Assembly: GCA_944324075.1 (NCBI GenBank)
Contig: CALUUZ010000001.1
Location: forward strand, 1 to 64,000
DNA: 64,000 nucleotides
DNA from: Candidatus Mailhella excrementigallinarum
Lineage (GTDB): Bacteria > Desulfobacterota > Desulfovibrionia > Desulfovibrionales > Desulfovibrionaceae
Direction: 5' to 3'
Part shown: piece by piece, positions 49,640-58,165 of the stretch
Layout of the letters: each line of letters opens with the position of its first letter
Numbering within the stretch: position 1 is the first letter of the stretch
Translations under genes and position numbers: made by a program
The notes under the pieces: generated by a model
Databases searched by the model: none
What the model saw: the letters and a program-made list of their open reading frames with translations, nothing else
What the model was told of the DNA's origin: nothing

Positions 49640-50956
49640 ATGAGCAATGACAATACCGGCCTGACCTGCAGCGGCCCCGACGACGCATGGCCGATTCCCA
49701 GAAAATATGCGCTGTACACCGCGGCCATCATATTTCTTCTCGGCATGTTCGATCTGATCAGCAGACAGGTCATCGTCTCCCTCTTCCCGCACATCAAGGA
49801 GGAGTTTGCCCTCAGCGACAAGCAGCTCGGCATGCTGGTGGCTTCCGTCAATGTGGCCATTTCCCTGCTTGTCGTACCCACGGCCTATCTTGTGGACAGA
49901 TGGAGCCGGAAAAAGATGATCTTCCTCATGGGCGTCGTATGGAGTCTTTCCACGCTGCTCGGCGGTTTTGCCACCAGCTTTTCCCTTCTGCTCATAGCGA
50001 GAATGCTGTGCGGCTTCGGTGAAGCCGGATATCAGCCCGCCGGGCAGAGCCTGCTGACGGCATGCTTCCCCCGGAAGTTCCGCGCCACGGCCACGGCCAT
50101 CGTGACCTGCGGCATGACCATCGGCGCACCCATCGGGCTGGTGGTCGGCGCATTCGTCGCCGAACACTGGGGCTGGCGTCATGCCTTCGGGGTTGTCGCC
50201 GTTCCCGGTCTGCTGCTCTCCTTCCTCGCCCTGCGCATGCATGACTTCAGGGTGGCCGATGACAGCGGGGAAAAGGCTGCCCGGCGCGAAAAACGGAAAG
50301 GCCAGTTCATCCCGGCAGTCAGAAACATCCTGAAAACTCCCACCATCGTGTGCGTCATCCTGTGCGCCGTATGCATCCGCCTGTTCAACAGCGTCCTCAT
50401 GACATGGCTCCCCACCTATTTCACGCGAGTTGCGGAAGTGCCCATGACCACGGCCAGCAGCTATGCCTCTCTCATCATCCTGATGAGCTCCCTTGCCGTG
50501 TTCTACGGCGGGCCGCTGCTCGACTGGCTGAAGAACAGGAATGAACGGCTTGTCCCCGTATGGCTGACCTTCGTCATGTTTCTGAGCGGATTTCTCAACT
50601 TCACGGCCTACACGTTTCTGCGGCCGGGCAGCCTTGAACAGGTGGCGCTTCTCGTCATTTCCGGATGTTTCTTCGGGACGCTTCTCGCGGCAGGTTCCTT
50701 TCTCATCCTTGACCTGACTTCCGCCACGTCCCGCGCCACGGCCATCAGCCTGATGATCCTGTCCCAGAACCTGCTCGGGTACGGACTCGGCCCCATCGTC
50801 ACCGGAACCCTGTCCGACATGTTCAGCATCTCCTTCGCCATGACCGTCGCCTCCACGATTCTCTTCGTGGGCGGGGCGATCTACGCCGTCTGCATTTTCA
50901 CCTACCCGCGGGACAAGGAAAAGGCCGAGTGCGTGGACATAACCTTCCACGCCTAG
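49640..50956 (+). CDS. MFS transporter, anion/cation symporter-like
   Basis: A 438-residue 12-helix carrier. It has MFS motif A-like DRWSRKKMIFLMGVVWSLST, GFGEAGYQPAGQSLLTACFP (typical of ACS-family organic-anion symporters, about residues 115-135) and AIVTCGMTIGAPIGLVVGAF. ACS members take up organic acids such as hexuronates, phthalate and glycerol phosphate. As the last gene of the sigma-54 operon it may import the hydrolase's substrate or export a product; direction is not decided by sequence. ATG 49640 has GGAG 9 bases upstream. The stop TAG is the first base triplet of a repeat A copy. Confidence 0.85.
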   Translation: MSNDNTGLTCSGPDDAWPIPRKYALYTAAIIFLLGMFDLISRQVIVSLFPHIKEEFALSDKQLGMLVASVNVAISLLVVPTAYLVDRWSRKKMIFLMGVVWSLSTLLGGFATSFSLLLIARMLCGFGEAGYQPAGQSLLTACFPRKFRATATAIVTCGMTIGAPIGLVVGAFVAEHWGWRHAFGVVAVPGLLLSFLALRMHDFRVADDSGEKAARREKRKGQFIPAVRNILKTPTIVCVILCAVCIRLFNSVLMTWLPTYFTRVAEVPMTTASSYASLIILMSSLAVFYGGPLLDWLKNRNERLVPVWLTFVMFLSGFLNFTAYTFLRPGSLEQVALLVISGCFFGTLLAAGSFLILDLTSATSRATAISLMILSQNLLGYGLGPIVTGTLSDMFSISFAMTVASTILFVGGAIYAVCIFTYPRDKEKAECVDITFHA

Positions 50957-51126
50957 AGCATTTTCGCTTTGAAAATGCTCCCGGAGTCAAGCGAAGCGAG
51001 ACTGAAGCCGCGACGCCGGAGCAGCCGCAATTCACTTGCGGCGTAGAGCGACGGCGGAGGCGTGAAGCCTGCGGGCCAGAACGCAGGATCCTGGCTGGCA
51101 AATATTTTCAATAACAAAACGCTCTA
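50954..51126 (+). repeat. Dispersed repeat family A, best-preserved copy (type example)
   Basis: 173 bp, flanked by TA on both sides: TAGAGCATTTTCGCTTTGAA at the left and TTTCAATAACAAAACGCTCT, then A, at the right. Internal features are the 10-bp left hairpin (GAGCATTTTC/GAAAATGCTC) and the palindrome GCCGCAATTCACTTGCGGC. The first TAG is the MFS gene's stop codon. Confidence 0.85.
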
Positions 51127-51234
51127 GGCGTCGGACAGCATCCGCTCACGAATCCCTGCCCCGTCCCGTATGCCGGCGCGCTCTTCCCGGTATCCCGCTG
51201 CACGCCGCGTCACACCCCTTACATGGAGAGGGTT

Positions 51235-51264
51235 ATGTTTCAAAACACAAAGGAACTTTTGATG
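51235..51264 (+). repeat. Family B remnant forming the porin's ribosome-binding site
   Basis: ATGTTTCAAAACACAAAGGA followed by ACTTTTGATGA. The two ends of family B are joined with the middle deleted, and the last ATG is the porin start. Confidence 0.6.
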
Positions 51265-52725
51265 AAAAAGCTCATCATATCGCTTGCGGCCGCCTTCATG
51301 CTGCTTTCCCCTGCCGACTCGTCCGCCGTGGAAGTCAGGGTTCACGGCAGATATCTGTGGTCCATGTCCTTTCTCGACCACATGAACACCATCGATCCTC
51401 TGAACAGGGAGGTTCAGGGCAGTCAGTTCCAGGCATACCAGCGTCTGCGTCTGTGGTTCGACATGGCCGTATCCGAAAACCTCACCGCAGTGCTGAACCT
51501 TGAAGTGCCGCGCACGCTGCAGGGGTCTCTGGGCGTCGGCGGCCCTGGCGACGAAGTCACCGCGCGCGAGGCATATCTCAGCTGGAAGGTGCCGAACACC
51601 GAATCACGGGTGAACATGGGACGCTTCTGGTTCCACATGCCCTCCTACACCTTTGATACCCCCATCCTGAACGAGCCCATCGACGGCGTCATGGTCAATG
51701 TCCCCCTGGGCGACAGCCATGATCTGAACGTGGCATGGCTGCGCCCGCAGGCGGAAACCGCGGCATGGGGCACTGCGCACACTTCCGGCAGCTCGGCGGA
51801 TTTCGGCTTCCTCAGTCTGACCGCCAGCTATGAGAATCTGAAAATCACCCCCTGGATCATGGGCGGCAGCATCGGCAGCAACGTGTTCAAAAACACGCTT
51901 TCCGCCACCCCCGGCGCGCAGTACAACCCCCAGACTCCCTACACGTCCTACCCCAGGGCGGCCATGCGCTACGGCCAGCAGGAAGGAGCCTGGGCTCTGG
52001 GTTTCTTCGGGGACGAAACGCCCGCATCCGGCTCCACCACGGTATGGATGGCAGGTTTCGGAGCCGAGCTGGGCATGTTCGATCCGCTCACCGTCCGGGC
52101 CGATTTCTATTACGGCGGCAACGACGCCTCCGGAGGAGCGGCGCGCGAGGGCTGGTATGCCGCGCTCGGCGCGGATCTGAAAACCTCCGCCTGGGGCACG
52201 CCGTTCATCCGCGGCTGGTATGCCTCCGGCGATGACGGCGGCACGAAGAAAAGCGGCCGCGCCCCGGTCTTTGAAGGCATGGGCTACTTCAACGCCGCCA
52301 CCGGCTTCTTCTACGACAACACCCTGCTCTGCCCCACCATTATCAACCGCAACCCCAACGGCACATGGGGCGTACAGTTCGGCATAAAGGATCTGGCTCT
52401 TTTCTCGCCCAGGATCACGCACCAGCTTTCCGCCACATGGATCAGGGGCAACAACTCGGTAACCCGCGCCCACTACAGAGCGCCGGAAGGCTCCTCCAAA
52501 AAGTTCGCCCTGGCCTATGAAGACAGCCCGGTCGGGTACATGACCACGGCGGACTCCGCCCTTGTCCTCGACTTCATCACTGAATGGCGGCTGTACAGAA
52601 ACCTGAGCTTTGCGCCCCTGTTCTCCTATATCATCAGCGATTTCGACACCAGTGAGGATCGCTGGGGGGCGAAGTACGACGCCAACGGCTTCCGCTGCAC
52701 CCTGAGCTTCAACTACGCGTTCTGA
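51262..52725 (+). CDS. Outer-membrane porin (Desulfovibrio homotrimeric type)
   Basis: 487 residues. The signal peptide (MKKLIISLAAAFMLLSPADS, cleavage near SSA) is followed by beta-barrel sequence: VEVRVHGRYLWSMSFLD, SQFQAYQRLRLWFDMAVSEN and many alternating strands, ending in Phe (LSFNYAF), the barrel-assembly signal. It forms a diffusion channel in the outer membrane. ATG 51262 sits behind AAAGGAACTTTTG of repeat B origin. A hairpin at 52758-52791 separates it from the efflux genes. Confidence 0.88.
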   Translation: MKKLIISLAAAFMLLSPADSSAVEVRVHGRYLWSMSFLDHMNTIDPLNREVQGSQFQAYQRLRLWFDMAVSENLTAVLNLEVPRTLQGSLGVGGPGDEVTAREAYLSWKVPNTESRVNMGRFWFHMPSYTFDTPILNEPIDGVMVNVPLGDSHDLNVAWLRPQAETAAWGTAHTSGSSADFGFLSLTASYENLKITPWIMGGSIGSNVFKNTLSATPGAQYNPQTPYTSYPRAAMRYGQQEGAWALGFFGDETPASGSTTVWMAGFGAELGMFDPLTVRADFYYGGNDASGGAAREGWYAALGADLKTSAWGTPFIRGWYASGDDGGTKKSGRAPVFEGMGYFNAATGFFYDNTLLCPTIINRNPNGTWGVQFGIKDLALFSPRITHQLSATWIRGNNSVTRAHYRAPEGSSKKFALAYEDSPVGYMTTADSALVLDFITEWRLYRNLSFAPLFSYIISDFDTSEDRWGAKYDANGFRCTLSFNYAF

Positions 52726-52757
52726 AACATGACGCATTGAAATGCGTCCAGGCTTTC

Positions 52758-52791
52758 TCCCCGCCCTTTGTCACCGGAAAAAGGGCGGGGA
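52758..52791 (+). terminator. 12-bp hairpin terminator after the porin gene
   Basis: TCCCCGCCCTTT (52758-52769) pairs exactly with AAAGGGCGGGGA (52780-52791). It marks the boundary between the porin and the adaptor gene. Confidence 0.65.
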
Positions 52792-52838
52792 CATTCAAGG
52801 CACAAACTTCAGCAGGGCCAACCATAAAGGAATTTGTG

Positions 52839-53843
52839 ATGAAAAAATCCGCAGCCGCCCCCGCAGTTCTTCTCGGCCTGATAGGTCTTTCCATCATTCT
52901 GCTGTCCATGACCGGCGTGCTTGACGTCTCGTATGACAGGGACTTCGCGCAGGGCGAAATCGACGCCACGCGCGTGGATATTTCCCCCAAGCTCACGGGC
53001 CGGGTACTGGAACAGCTTGTGGATGACGGAGCCAGCGTCAGAAAGGGAGATCTCCTGCTGGTCATCGACAGCCCCGAAATGGAAGCCAGGGTCAATCAGG
53101 CCCGCGCGGCGCTGGCTCAGGCCAAAGCCGTCCAGGCCAAGGCGCACCGGGGAGCCCGCGACGAGGAAGTGCGCCAGGCGGAAACATCCCTTTCCGAAGC
53201 CCAGGCCGCGCGGCGCATCGCCCAGCAGACGTACGAACGTGTCCGCCAGCTTCATGCGAACAAGGCCATTTCCTCACAGGATCTTGATGAATCCAGAAGC
53301 CAGCTTTCCATTGCCCGGGAGAGGGAGGAACGCGCCGCCGCCGCGCTGGAAATGGCCCGCACCGGCAGCCGCATAGAAGATATTGAAGCCGCCGACGCCC
53401 AGGTGGATCTGGCACAGGCCGCACTGGACGAGGCGCTGGCCACGAGCCGGGACATCCGCCTTTCCGCCCCCATGGACGGCGAGGTGAGCAAGGTGCTGGT
53501 GCGTCAGGGCGAACTGGTGACCCCGGGCTACCCCGTGGTTTCCCTGGTGGATCTGAACGATGTATGGTCCGTGGTGCAGCTGCGCGAAAAGTATCTCAAC
53601 CATGTGAAGATGGGCGGCGTTTATGTGGGCACCATACCCGCGCTGGGCGACAGAAAGGTCAGGTTCCGCGTCACCTACATCTCACCTCTGGGAGACTTCG
53701 CCACATGGCGGGCCACCAACAGTTCAGGCTCCTATGACATGAAAACCTTCGAGGTGCACAGCACCCCCGTGGAACCCGTGCCCGGACTGCGTCCCGGCAT
53801 GAGCGTCATCTTCTCCCTTGAAGACAACCCTGCTGAAAACTGA
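52839..53843 (+). CDS. HlyD/EmrA-type periplasmic adaptor of an efflux system
   Basis: 334 residues with one N-terminal membrane anchor (about 8-27, AVLLGLIGLSIILLSMTGVL). A biotinyl-lipoyl-like half (VDISPKLTGRVLEQLVDDGA), a long coiled-coil hairpin (about 85-200, Ala/Arg/Glu-rich) and a closing lipoyl half (LSAPMDGEVSKVLVRQGELV) follow. It links an inner-membrane exporter to an outer-membrane factor. The start (AAAGGAATTTGTGATG) resembles the repeat B end. It leads the block adaptor, permease, permease, outer-membrane factor. Confidence 0.92.
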   Translation: MKKSAAAPAVLLGLIGLSIILLSMTGVLDVSYDRDFAQGEIDATRVDISPKLTGRVLEQLVDDGASVRKGDLLLVIDSPEMEARVNQARAALAQAKAVQAKAHRGARDEEVRQAETSLSEAQAARRIAQQTYERVRQLHANKAISSQDLDESRSQLSIAREREERAAAALEMARTGSRIEDIEAADAQVDLAQAALDEALATSRDIRLSAPMDGEVSKVLVRQGELVTPGYPVVSLVDLNDVWSVVQLREKYLNHVKMGGVYVGTIPALGDRKVRFRVTYISPLGDFATWRATNSSGSYDMKTFEVHSTPVEPVPGLRPGMSVIFSLEDNPAEN

Positions 53844-53851
53844 GGCCGGCC

Positions 53852-55060
53852 ATGCACGGACTTCACGTCCTTCTCTCCTCCGTCAGAGCGGAAATGCAGT
53901 CATGGACGCAGCGCCCTCCCATGTTCTGGCTGCTGTTCGGCGCGCCGCTCATCGTGTTCGCGCTGCTCTGGACGCTGTTCGGCACAGGCGACATGCGCAA
54001 TCTGCCTGTGGCGCTCTGCGATCTGGACCGCAGCATCACCTCTCACCGTCTGGCGCGCTGGATTGAGGGCTGCCCGAGCATGAGCGTGACCCATATGGTC
54101 AACACGCCCGAAAACGGCGAAAGGCTCCTGCGGGAGGGCAGGGTCTACGCATTCATTCTCATTCCCAAGAACTTCGAGCGCGATGTCCTGCGCAAGCGGC
54201 CCGCACACTTTACCGCGTGGCTGGACGGGCAGAACATGGCCGCGGCCGGCCTGCTCAAACGCGACATCAGCGACGTGGGCGCCGCCTTCTGGAAGCAGCA
54301 GGACAGCGAAATGCGCGGAAATTCCGGCATACCGAGGGAAAGCGCACTGATCCAGTCCTCCACCGTCACGCTGGATCTGCGCCCCATAGGGAACCCCGCC
54401 ACCAACTACCGGGTTTTTCTTCTTCCGGGACTGCTGCCCGCAATCATTCAGCTTGCATCCGGCATAGCTTCCGCCTGCTCGCTGGAAAATCTGCTCAATC
54501 CGCTGCGCGCAAACCGCGTCTGGCCGGGAAGGGAAAACGGCGCTCCGGGCGCCGCCGCCATTCTCGGTTCCCAGCTCGCTCTGATGCTGTGGTACGCCGC
54601 GCTGGGCGCAGGCCTTTCCGCCCTGCTCTTCCTCAACGGCGATCTGCTTCTGCACGGCGGATTTATCCGCCTGCTTCCGGCCTGGCTGCTCATGACAGCC
54701 GGTTCGGTAGCCCTCGGTCACCTGATTTATGCCATCCGGCCCTCCCTGGCCGAAGGACTCAGCCTGATCTCGGTTTATTCCTCCCCCGCCTTCGCCTTTG
54801 CCGGACTGACATTCCCGCTTCAGGCCATGCCTTTCCTCGGACGATACTGGGCCATGTCCCTTCCCATCACGCACTACCTCGACTTCCAGGTTCATGCCGG
54901 ACAGCTCGGATCGACGTTTTTCAGCCAGTTCCCCGCGCTTGCCGCCATGGCGCTGCTGACCCTTGTCTTCGGCGGTCTGGGGCTGACGCTCACTGTACGC
55001 CGGGGCGCGCTGCTCGCCGCAAAACTCCGGGCCATCCGGCAGGAAGGAGCAACCGCATGA
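53852..55060 (+). CDS. ABC-2-type permease, first of two
   Basis: 402 residues. One N-terminal helix (MFWLLFGAPLIVFALLWTLF, about 24-43), a ~150-residue periplasmic domain and then five to six helices from about residue 190 form the YhhJ/YbhS-type layout. The conserved end block SVYSSPAFAFAGLTFPLQAM is present. It starts 8 bases after the adaptor stop and overlaps the next permease by ATGA, so the pair probably forms a heterodimer. No ATPase gene accompanies it. Confidence 0.85.
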   Translation: MHGLHVLLSSVRAEMQSWTQRPPMFWLLFGAPLIVFALLWTLFGTGDMRNLPVALCDLDRSITSHRLARWIEGCPSMSVTHMVNTPENGERLLREGRVYAFILIPKNFERDVLRKRPAHFTAWLDGQNMAAAGLLKRDISDVGAAFWKQQDSEMRGNSGIPRESALIQSSTVTLDLRPIGNPATNYRVFLLPGLLPAIIQLASGIASACSLENLLNPLRANRVWPGRENGAPGAAAILGSQLALMLWYAALGAGLSALLFLNGDLLLHGGFIRLLPAWLLMTAGSVALGHLIYAIRPSLAEGLSLISVYSSPAFAFAGLTFPLQAMPFLGRYWAMSLPITHYLDFQVHAGQLGSTFFSQFPALAAMALLTLVFGGLGLTLTVRRGALLAAKLRAIRQEGATA

Positions 55061-56262
55061 AAGCTCTGCTGAACTTCCTTTTCGGGCTGCGCGGCGCGTT
55101 TCTCGCCGCGGGGCGCGACCTCATGGGCAACAAGGCCGCGCGCACGGTCATGATCGGCGGAGTGATCTTCTATTCCCTGCTGTATCCTCTGCCCTTTCAC
55201 AACGAAGTGCCGCAAAAGCTGCCTCTTTTCGTGGTCGATCAGGCCCGCAGCGATCTTTCCCGCCAGCTCATGCGCATGATCGACAGCACGGAAGGCGTGC
55301 GCGTTGCCGCCGTGACGGATTCCCCTCAGCTCGCGCTGGAACGCATGAAAGGCGGTGACGCCACGGCCGTCCTGATCATTCCCGGCGATTTCTCGCGCAA
55401 CATCATGCGCAGCGGCAAAACCATTCTGCCGCTGTACTGTGACGCAAACTATCTGCTTTCCTACCGCGTGGCCTTCACCGGCGTGCGCCTCGCGGCGGAA
55501 AATCTCGGCGCGGGCGTGCGTGTGGAACGCTATCAGAAAGCGGGGATGCCGCAGCTTTCCGCCCTTTCCCTCCAGGTGCGCGGGCAGGCATCCGTCTTCA
55601 CCCTGTACAATCCCGCGGGCAACTATTTTCTGAACACCGTGCCCGCCGTCTTCGTGGTCATCCTCCAGCAGATCATGATCATCGGCTGCGCCATGATGTC
55701 CGGCAAGGCATGGAGCAGCCCGACACCCGGGGAACACGGCAGAGACGCGTGCGCGACGACCGGCCGGATTCTGCTGTGCTGCTGCCTCTTCTTTCTGCAC
55801 GCTTTCTATTATTTCTGGCTGCTGCCCATATTTTACGATGTGCCCCGGCCGCACAGCTTCGTGCTGCTTCTGCTTTTCCTTTTCCCCCTGTTCTGGGCGG
55901 CCGCCTCACTGGGCTGCTTTTTCGGACGCCTGCTCAAAACGCCGGAAATGGTCTTTGTGGCCATTCTCCCCTGTGCCCTGCCCATGCTCTTTCTTTCCGG
56001 AGCCGTGTGGCCTCCGGAGGCCATGCCCGCTCCGGCGCGCTTCGCGGCGCAGTTCATGCCCACCACTCCCGGCATCGTCGGCTATCGCCTGATCATGGGG
56101 CGCGGCGCCGGCTTCGCGGAAATCATGCCGTTGTGGCTTCAGCTCTGGGGGCTGGCCCTGGCCTATTACGGCCTGGCGATCTTTCCGGCGCGGCAGAAAA
56201 AGCCTGAACATCAGGGTCGGGCAGAGCTTCTGCCGGCTGATTCCGCGCCGTCCGACGCCTGA
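55057..56262 (+). CDS. ABC-2-type permease, second of two
   Basis: 401 residues with the same layout as the first: an N-terminal helix (MIGGVIFYSLLYPLPF), a periplasmic domain (DQARSDLSRQLMRMIDSTEG) and C-terminal helices including LPMLFLSGAVWPPEAMP, typical of the family. I use ATG 55057 because it overlaps the preceding stop (ATGA) and AGGAAGGAG stands just upstream. The frame is open much further back, but that region is the first permease in another frame. Confidence 0.85.
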   Translation: MKALLNFLFGLRGAFLAAGRDLMGNKAARTVMIGGVIFYSLLYPLPFHNEVPQKLPLFVVDQARSDLSRQLMRMIDSTEGVRVAAVTDSPQLALERMKGGDATAVLIIPGDFSRNIMRSGKTILPLYCDANYLLSYRVAFTGVRLAAENLGAGVRVERYQKAGMPQLSALSLQVRGQASVFTLYNPAGNYFLNTVPAVFVVILQQIMIIGCAMMSGKAWSSPTPGEHGRDACATTGRILLCCCLFFLHAFYYFWLLPIFYDVPRPHSFVLLLLFLFPLFWAAASLGCFFGRLLKTPEMVFVAILPCALPMLFLSGAVWPPEAMPAPARFAAQFMPTTPGIVGYRLIMGRGAGFAEIMPLWLQLWGLALAYYGLAIFPARQKKPEHQGRAELLPADSAPSDA

Positions 56263-56324
56263 CTCCCGCGGACGGAACAACCTGTTTCTGAACTACCATA
56301 CCCCTGCAAGATTCTGGAGGACAT

Positions 56325-56507
56325 ATGTTTCAATCCACAGTCGCCCCATCCGCCGACTGACTCCGCAGCCGACGGAGAGGGGTCGTGCGGATTGCCCCTC
56401 CCTGAAGGGAGGGGCTGCGAAAAAGGATTTCAGCGGCTTCGCCGTCTTGTCAACTCCTCTTTTCCCCCTGAAGGGGGAGATCTCAAACCACAAAGGAATT
56501 TTTGATG
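56325..56507 (+). repeat. Dispersed repeat family B, full-length copy (type example)
   Basis: 183 bp from ATGTTTCAATCCACAGTCGC to AAAGGAATTTTTGATGA. It has the hairpins CCCCTCCCTGAAGGGAGGGG and TCCCCCTGAAGGGGGA about 75 bases apart. The closing ATG (56505) is the start codon of the outer-membrane factor gene. Confidence 0.8.
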
Positions 56508-58031
56508 ACCACCACGTCATTTCAACGCGCAGGCGCGGCTCTCTGCCTGGCTGCGGGGCTTATCCTGTCCGGCTGCTCGCTCGCGCCGGATTACCGTCGG
56601 CCGGAAATGGACATCCCTGAAAACTGGAACAGCACGCCCTGCGGGAACCCCACGGCAGAAAAGGGGCTGGAAGTCCGATGGTGGAAACGTTTCCATGATC
56701 CCGTGCTGGACAGGCTGGTGGAGGAAACCCTGCTGCACAACCAGAACCTCGCGGAAGCCGTCGCCGCCGTCGATCAGGCCCGCGCCTATCTGGGTATGGC
56801 CCAGTCCCGGTATTTTCCGACCATCGCCGGCTCGGGCCAGGCAGGGCGCGCCCGCTATACGGACGAAGATGTCGAATACTGGTCGGGGGCGGGGCTCAGC
56901 CAGCTCCTGACAGGGCTGGGGAACCCCACCGAAGGCACGAATCGCGTCAACAGCCAGGTCACCCTTGCTCTCCAGGCGGCCTGGGAAATCGACCTGTGGG
57001 GCAAGGTGCGCAACACCTCGGCCGCCATGCGCGAACAGGTGCTGGCCTCCGAAGCGGGACAGCGCGGCATGATGCTCAGCCTTGCCGGACAGACGGCCTC
57101 CGCCTATATCAGTCTGCGCAGTTATGACGCCCAGCTTGCCATAGCCAGACGCACGCTGGCATCCCGCGAGGAAGCCGCAAAGATTTACAGCTCACGCTAC
57201 AAGGTGGGCGTGATCAGCGAGCTGGACTACATGCGCGCCCTGACCGAAGTGGATACCGTGCGCGCCAGCCTGTACACCGCCCAGTATCAGGTAGCCATGG
57301 CGGAAAGCGCGCTCATGGTGCTCACCGGCCGCTCTCCCCGCGACATTTTTGAAGCCGCGCCGGAACGGGGGCTGGAAATCGACGCCATGCCCGACGCCCC
57401 GCAACTGCCTGTGGGCCTGCCTTCCGATCTGCTGGAGCGCCGTCCCGATCTCGTGGCGGCTGAAGCCATGCTCAAGGCGGCCGATTTCAGGATCGGAGCG
57501 GCCAGAGCCGCCTGGTTTCCGTCCATTTCCCTGACCGGCCAGCTCGGAACCCAGAGTACCGAACTTGATCAGCTCTTCAACCAGACATCCAAGCTCTGGG
57601 GCTTTGCCGGAAACATCAGCCTGCCCATCCTCACCTTCGGGCGCATCTCCGGCAACGTCAAGGCCAGCGAAGCGGCCCGGCGTCAGGCCGCAGCCGCATA
57701 TGTTCTGGCCGTGCAGAAGGCGTTCAGGGACGTGCGCGATGCGCTGGCTGTTCAGGATCGCACCGCGCATGTGGTCAACGCCCTGGAGTCCGCCGTGAAC
57801 CGTCTGCGCACGGCCACACGGCTGGCGCGCCTGCGCTACGACAACGGTTACGCCTCCTATATGGATGTGCTGGATGCCGAACGCTCCCTGTTCGGAGCGG
57901 AAATCCAGCTTGCCGGGGTGCGCGCCGCCCATCTTTCCTCCGTCATCCATGTGTGCATGGCGCTGGGCGGCGGATGGGAAGAGGAACGCGCCGCAGCGGA
58001 TGTGAAGAAAACGGCGCCTTCCGGAACATGA
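56505..58031 (+). CDS. NodT/OprM-family outer-membrane efflux lipoprotein
   Basis: 508 residues. The lipoprotein signal peptide has lipobox LSGC (Cys at about residue 24: AAGLILSGCSLAPDY). Two outer-membrane-efflux repeats follow, with YRRPEMDIPENW near the front, WEIDLWGKVRN in the first and LERRPDLVAAEAMLKAADF then SISLTGQLG in the second. It forms the TolC-like exit duct for the adaptor and two permeases upstream. The gene begins with the repeat B ribosome-binding site, so its translation start is repeat-supplied. Confidence 0.92.
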   Translation: MTTTSFQRAGAALCLAAGLILSGCSLAPDYRRPEMDIPENWNSTPCGNPTAEKGLEVRWWKRFHDPVLDRLVEETLLHNQNLAEAVAAVDQARAYLGMAQSRYFPTIAGSGQAGRARYTDEDVEYWSGAGLSQLLTGLGNPTEGTNRVNSQVTLALQAAWEIDLWGKVRNTSAAMREQVLASEAGQRGMMLSLAGQTASAYISLRSYDAQLAIARRTLASREEAAKIYSSRYKVGVISELDYMRALTEVDTVRASLYTAQYQVAMAESALMVLTGRSPRDIFEAAPERGLEIDAMPDAPQLPVGLPSDLLERRPDLVAAEAMLKAADFRIGAARAAWFPSISLTGQLGTQSTELDQLFNQTSKLWGFAGNISLPILTFGRISGNVKASEAARRQAAAAYVLAVQKAFRDVRDALAVQDRTAHVVNALESAVNRLRTATRLARLRYDNGYASYMDVLDAERSLFGAEIQLAGVRAAHLSSVIHVCMALGGGWEEERAAADVKKTAPSGT

Positions 58032-58126
58032 GACTCTGCCGCGGAGCGGACCTCCACGAGGTTCGGGAACAAATTTTTTCTTGGGCAACCAGACAAATCA
58101 TGATATTCAGCAAAAAGGAGTCCGCC

Positions 58127-58153
58127 ATGTTTCCGCAACATCAAGCATGCTGA
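58127..58153 (+). CDS. Possible 8-codon leader ORF before the hybrid kinase
   Basis: ATGTTTCCGCAACATCAAGC encodes MFPQHQAC, followed by TGA. A strong AAAGGAG lies 7 bases upstream, whereas the kinase ATG at 58166, in the same frame and 12 bases after the TGA, has no ribosome-binding site. The kinase may therefore be translated by re-initiation after this leader. A decayed or recoded start is the alternative. Confidence 0.35.
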   Translation: MFPQHQAC

Positions 58154-58165
58154 AATCACCCGGCC

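Noticed and set aside
58151-58153. Selenocysteine codon in the hybrid kinase
   Set aside because: The TGA is in frame with a strong start site, but no hairpin of SECIS type follows closely, and kinases of this class are not selenoproteins. Re-initiation or a leader is simpler.
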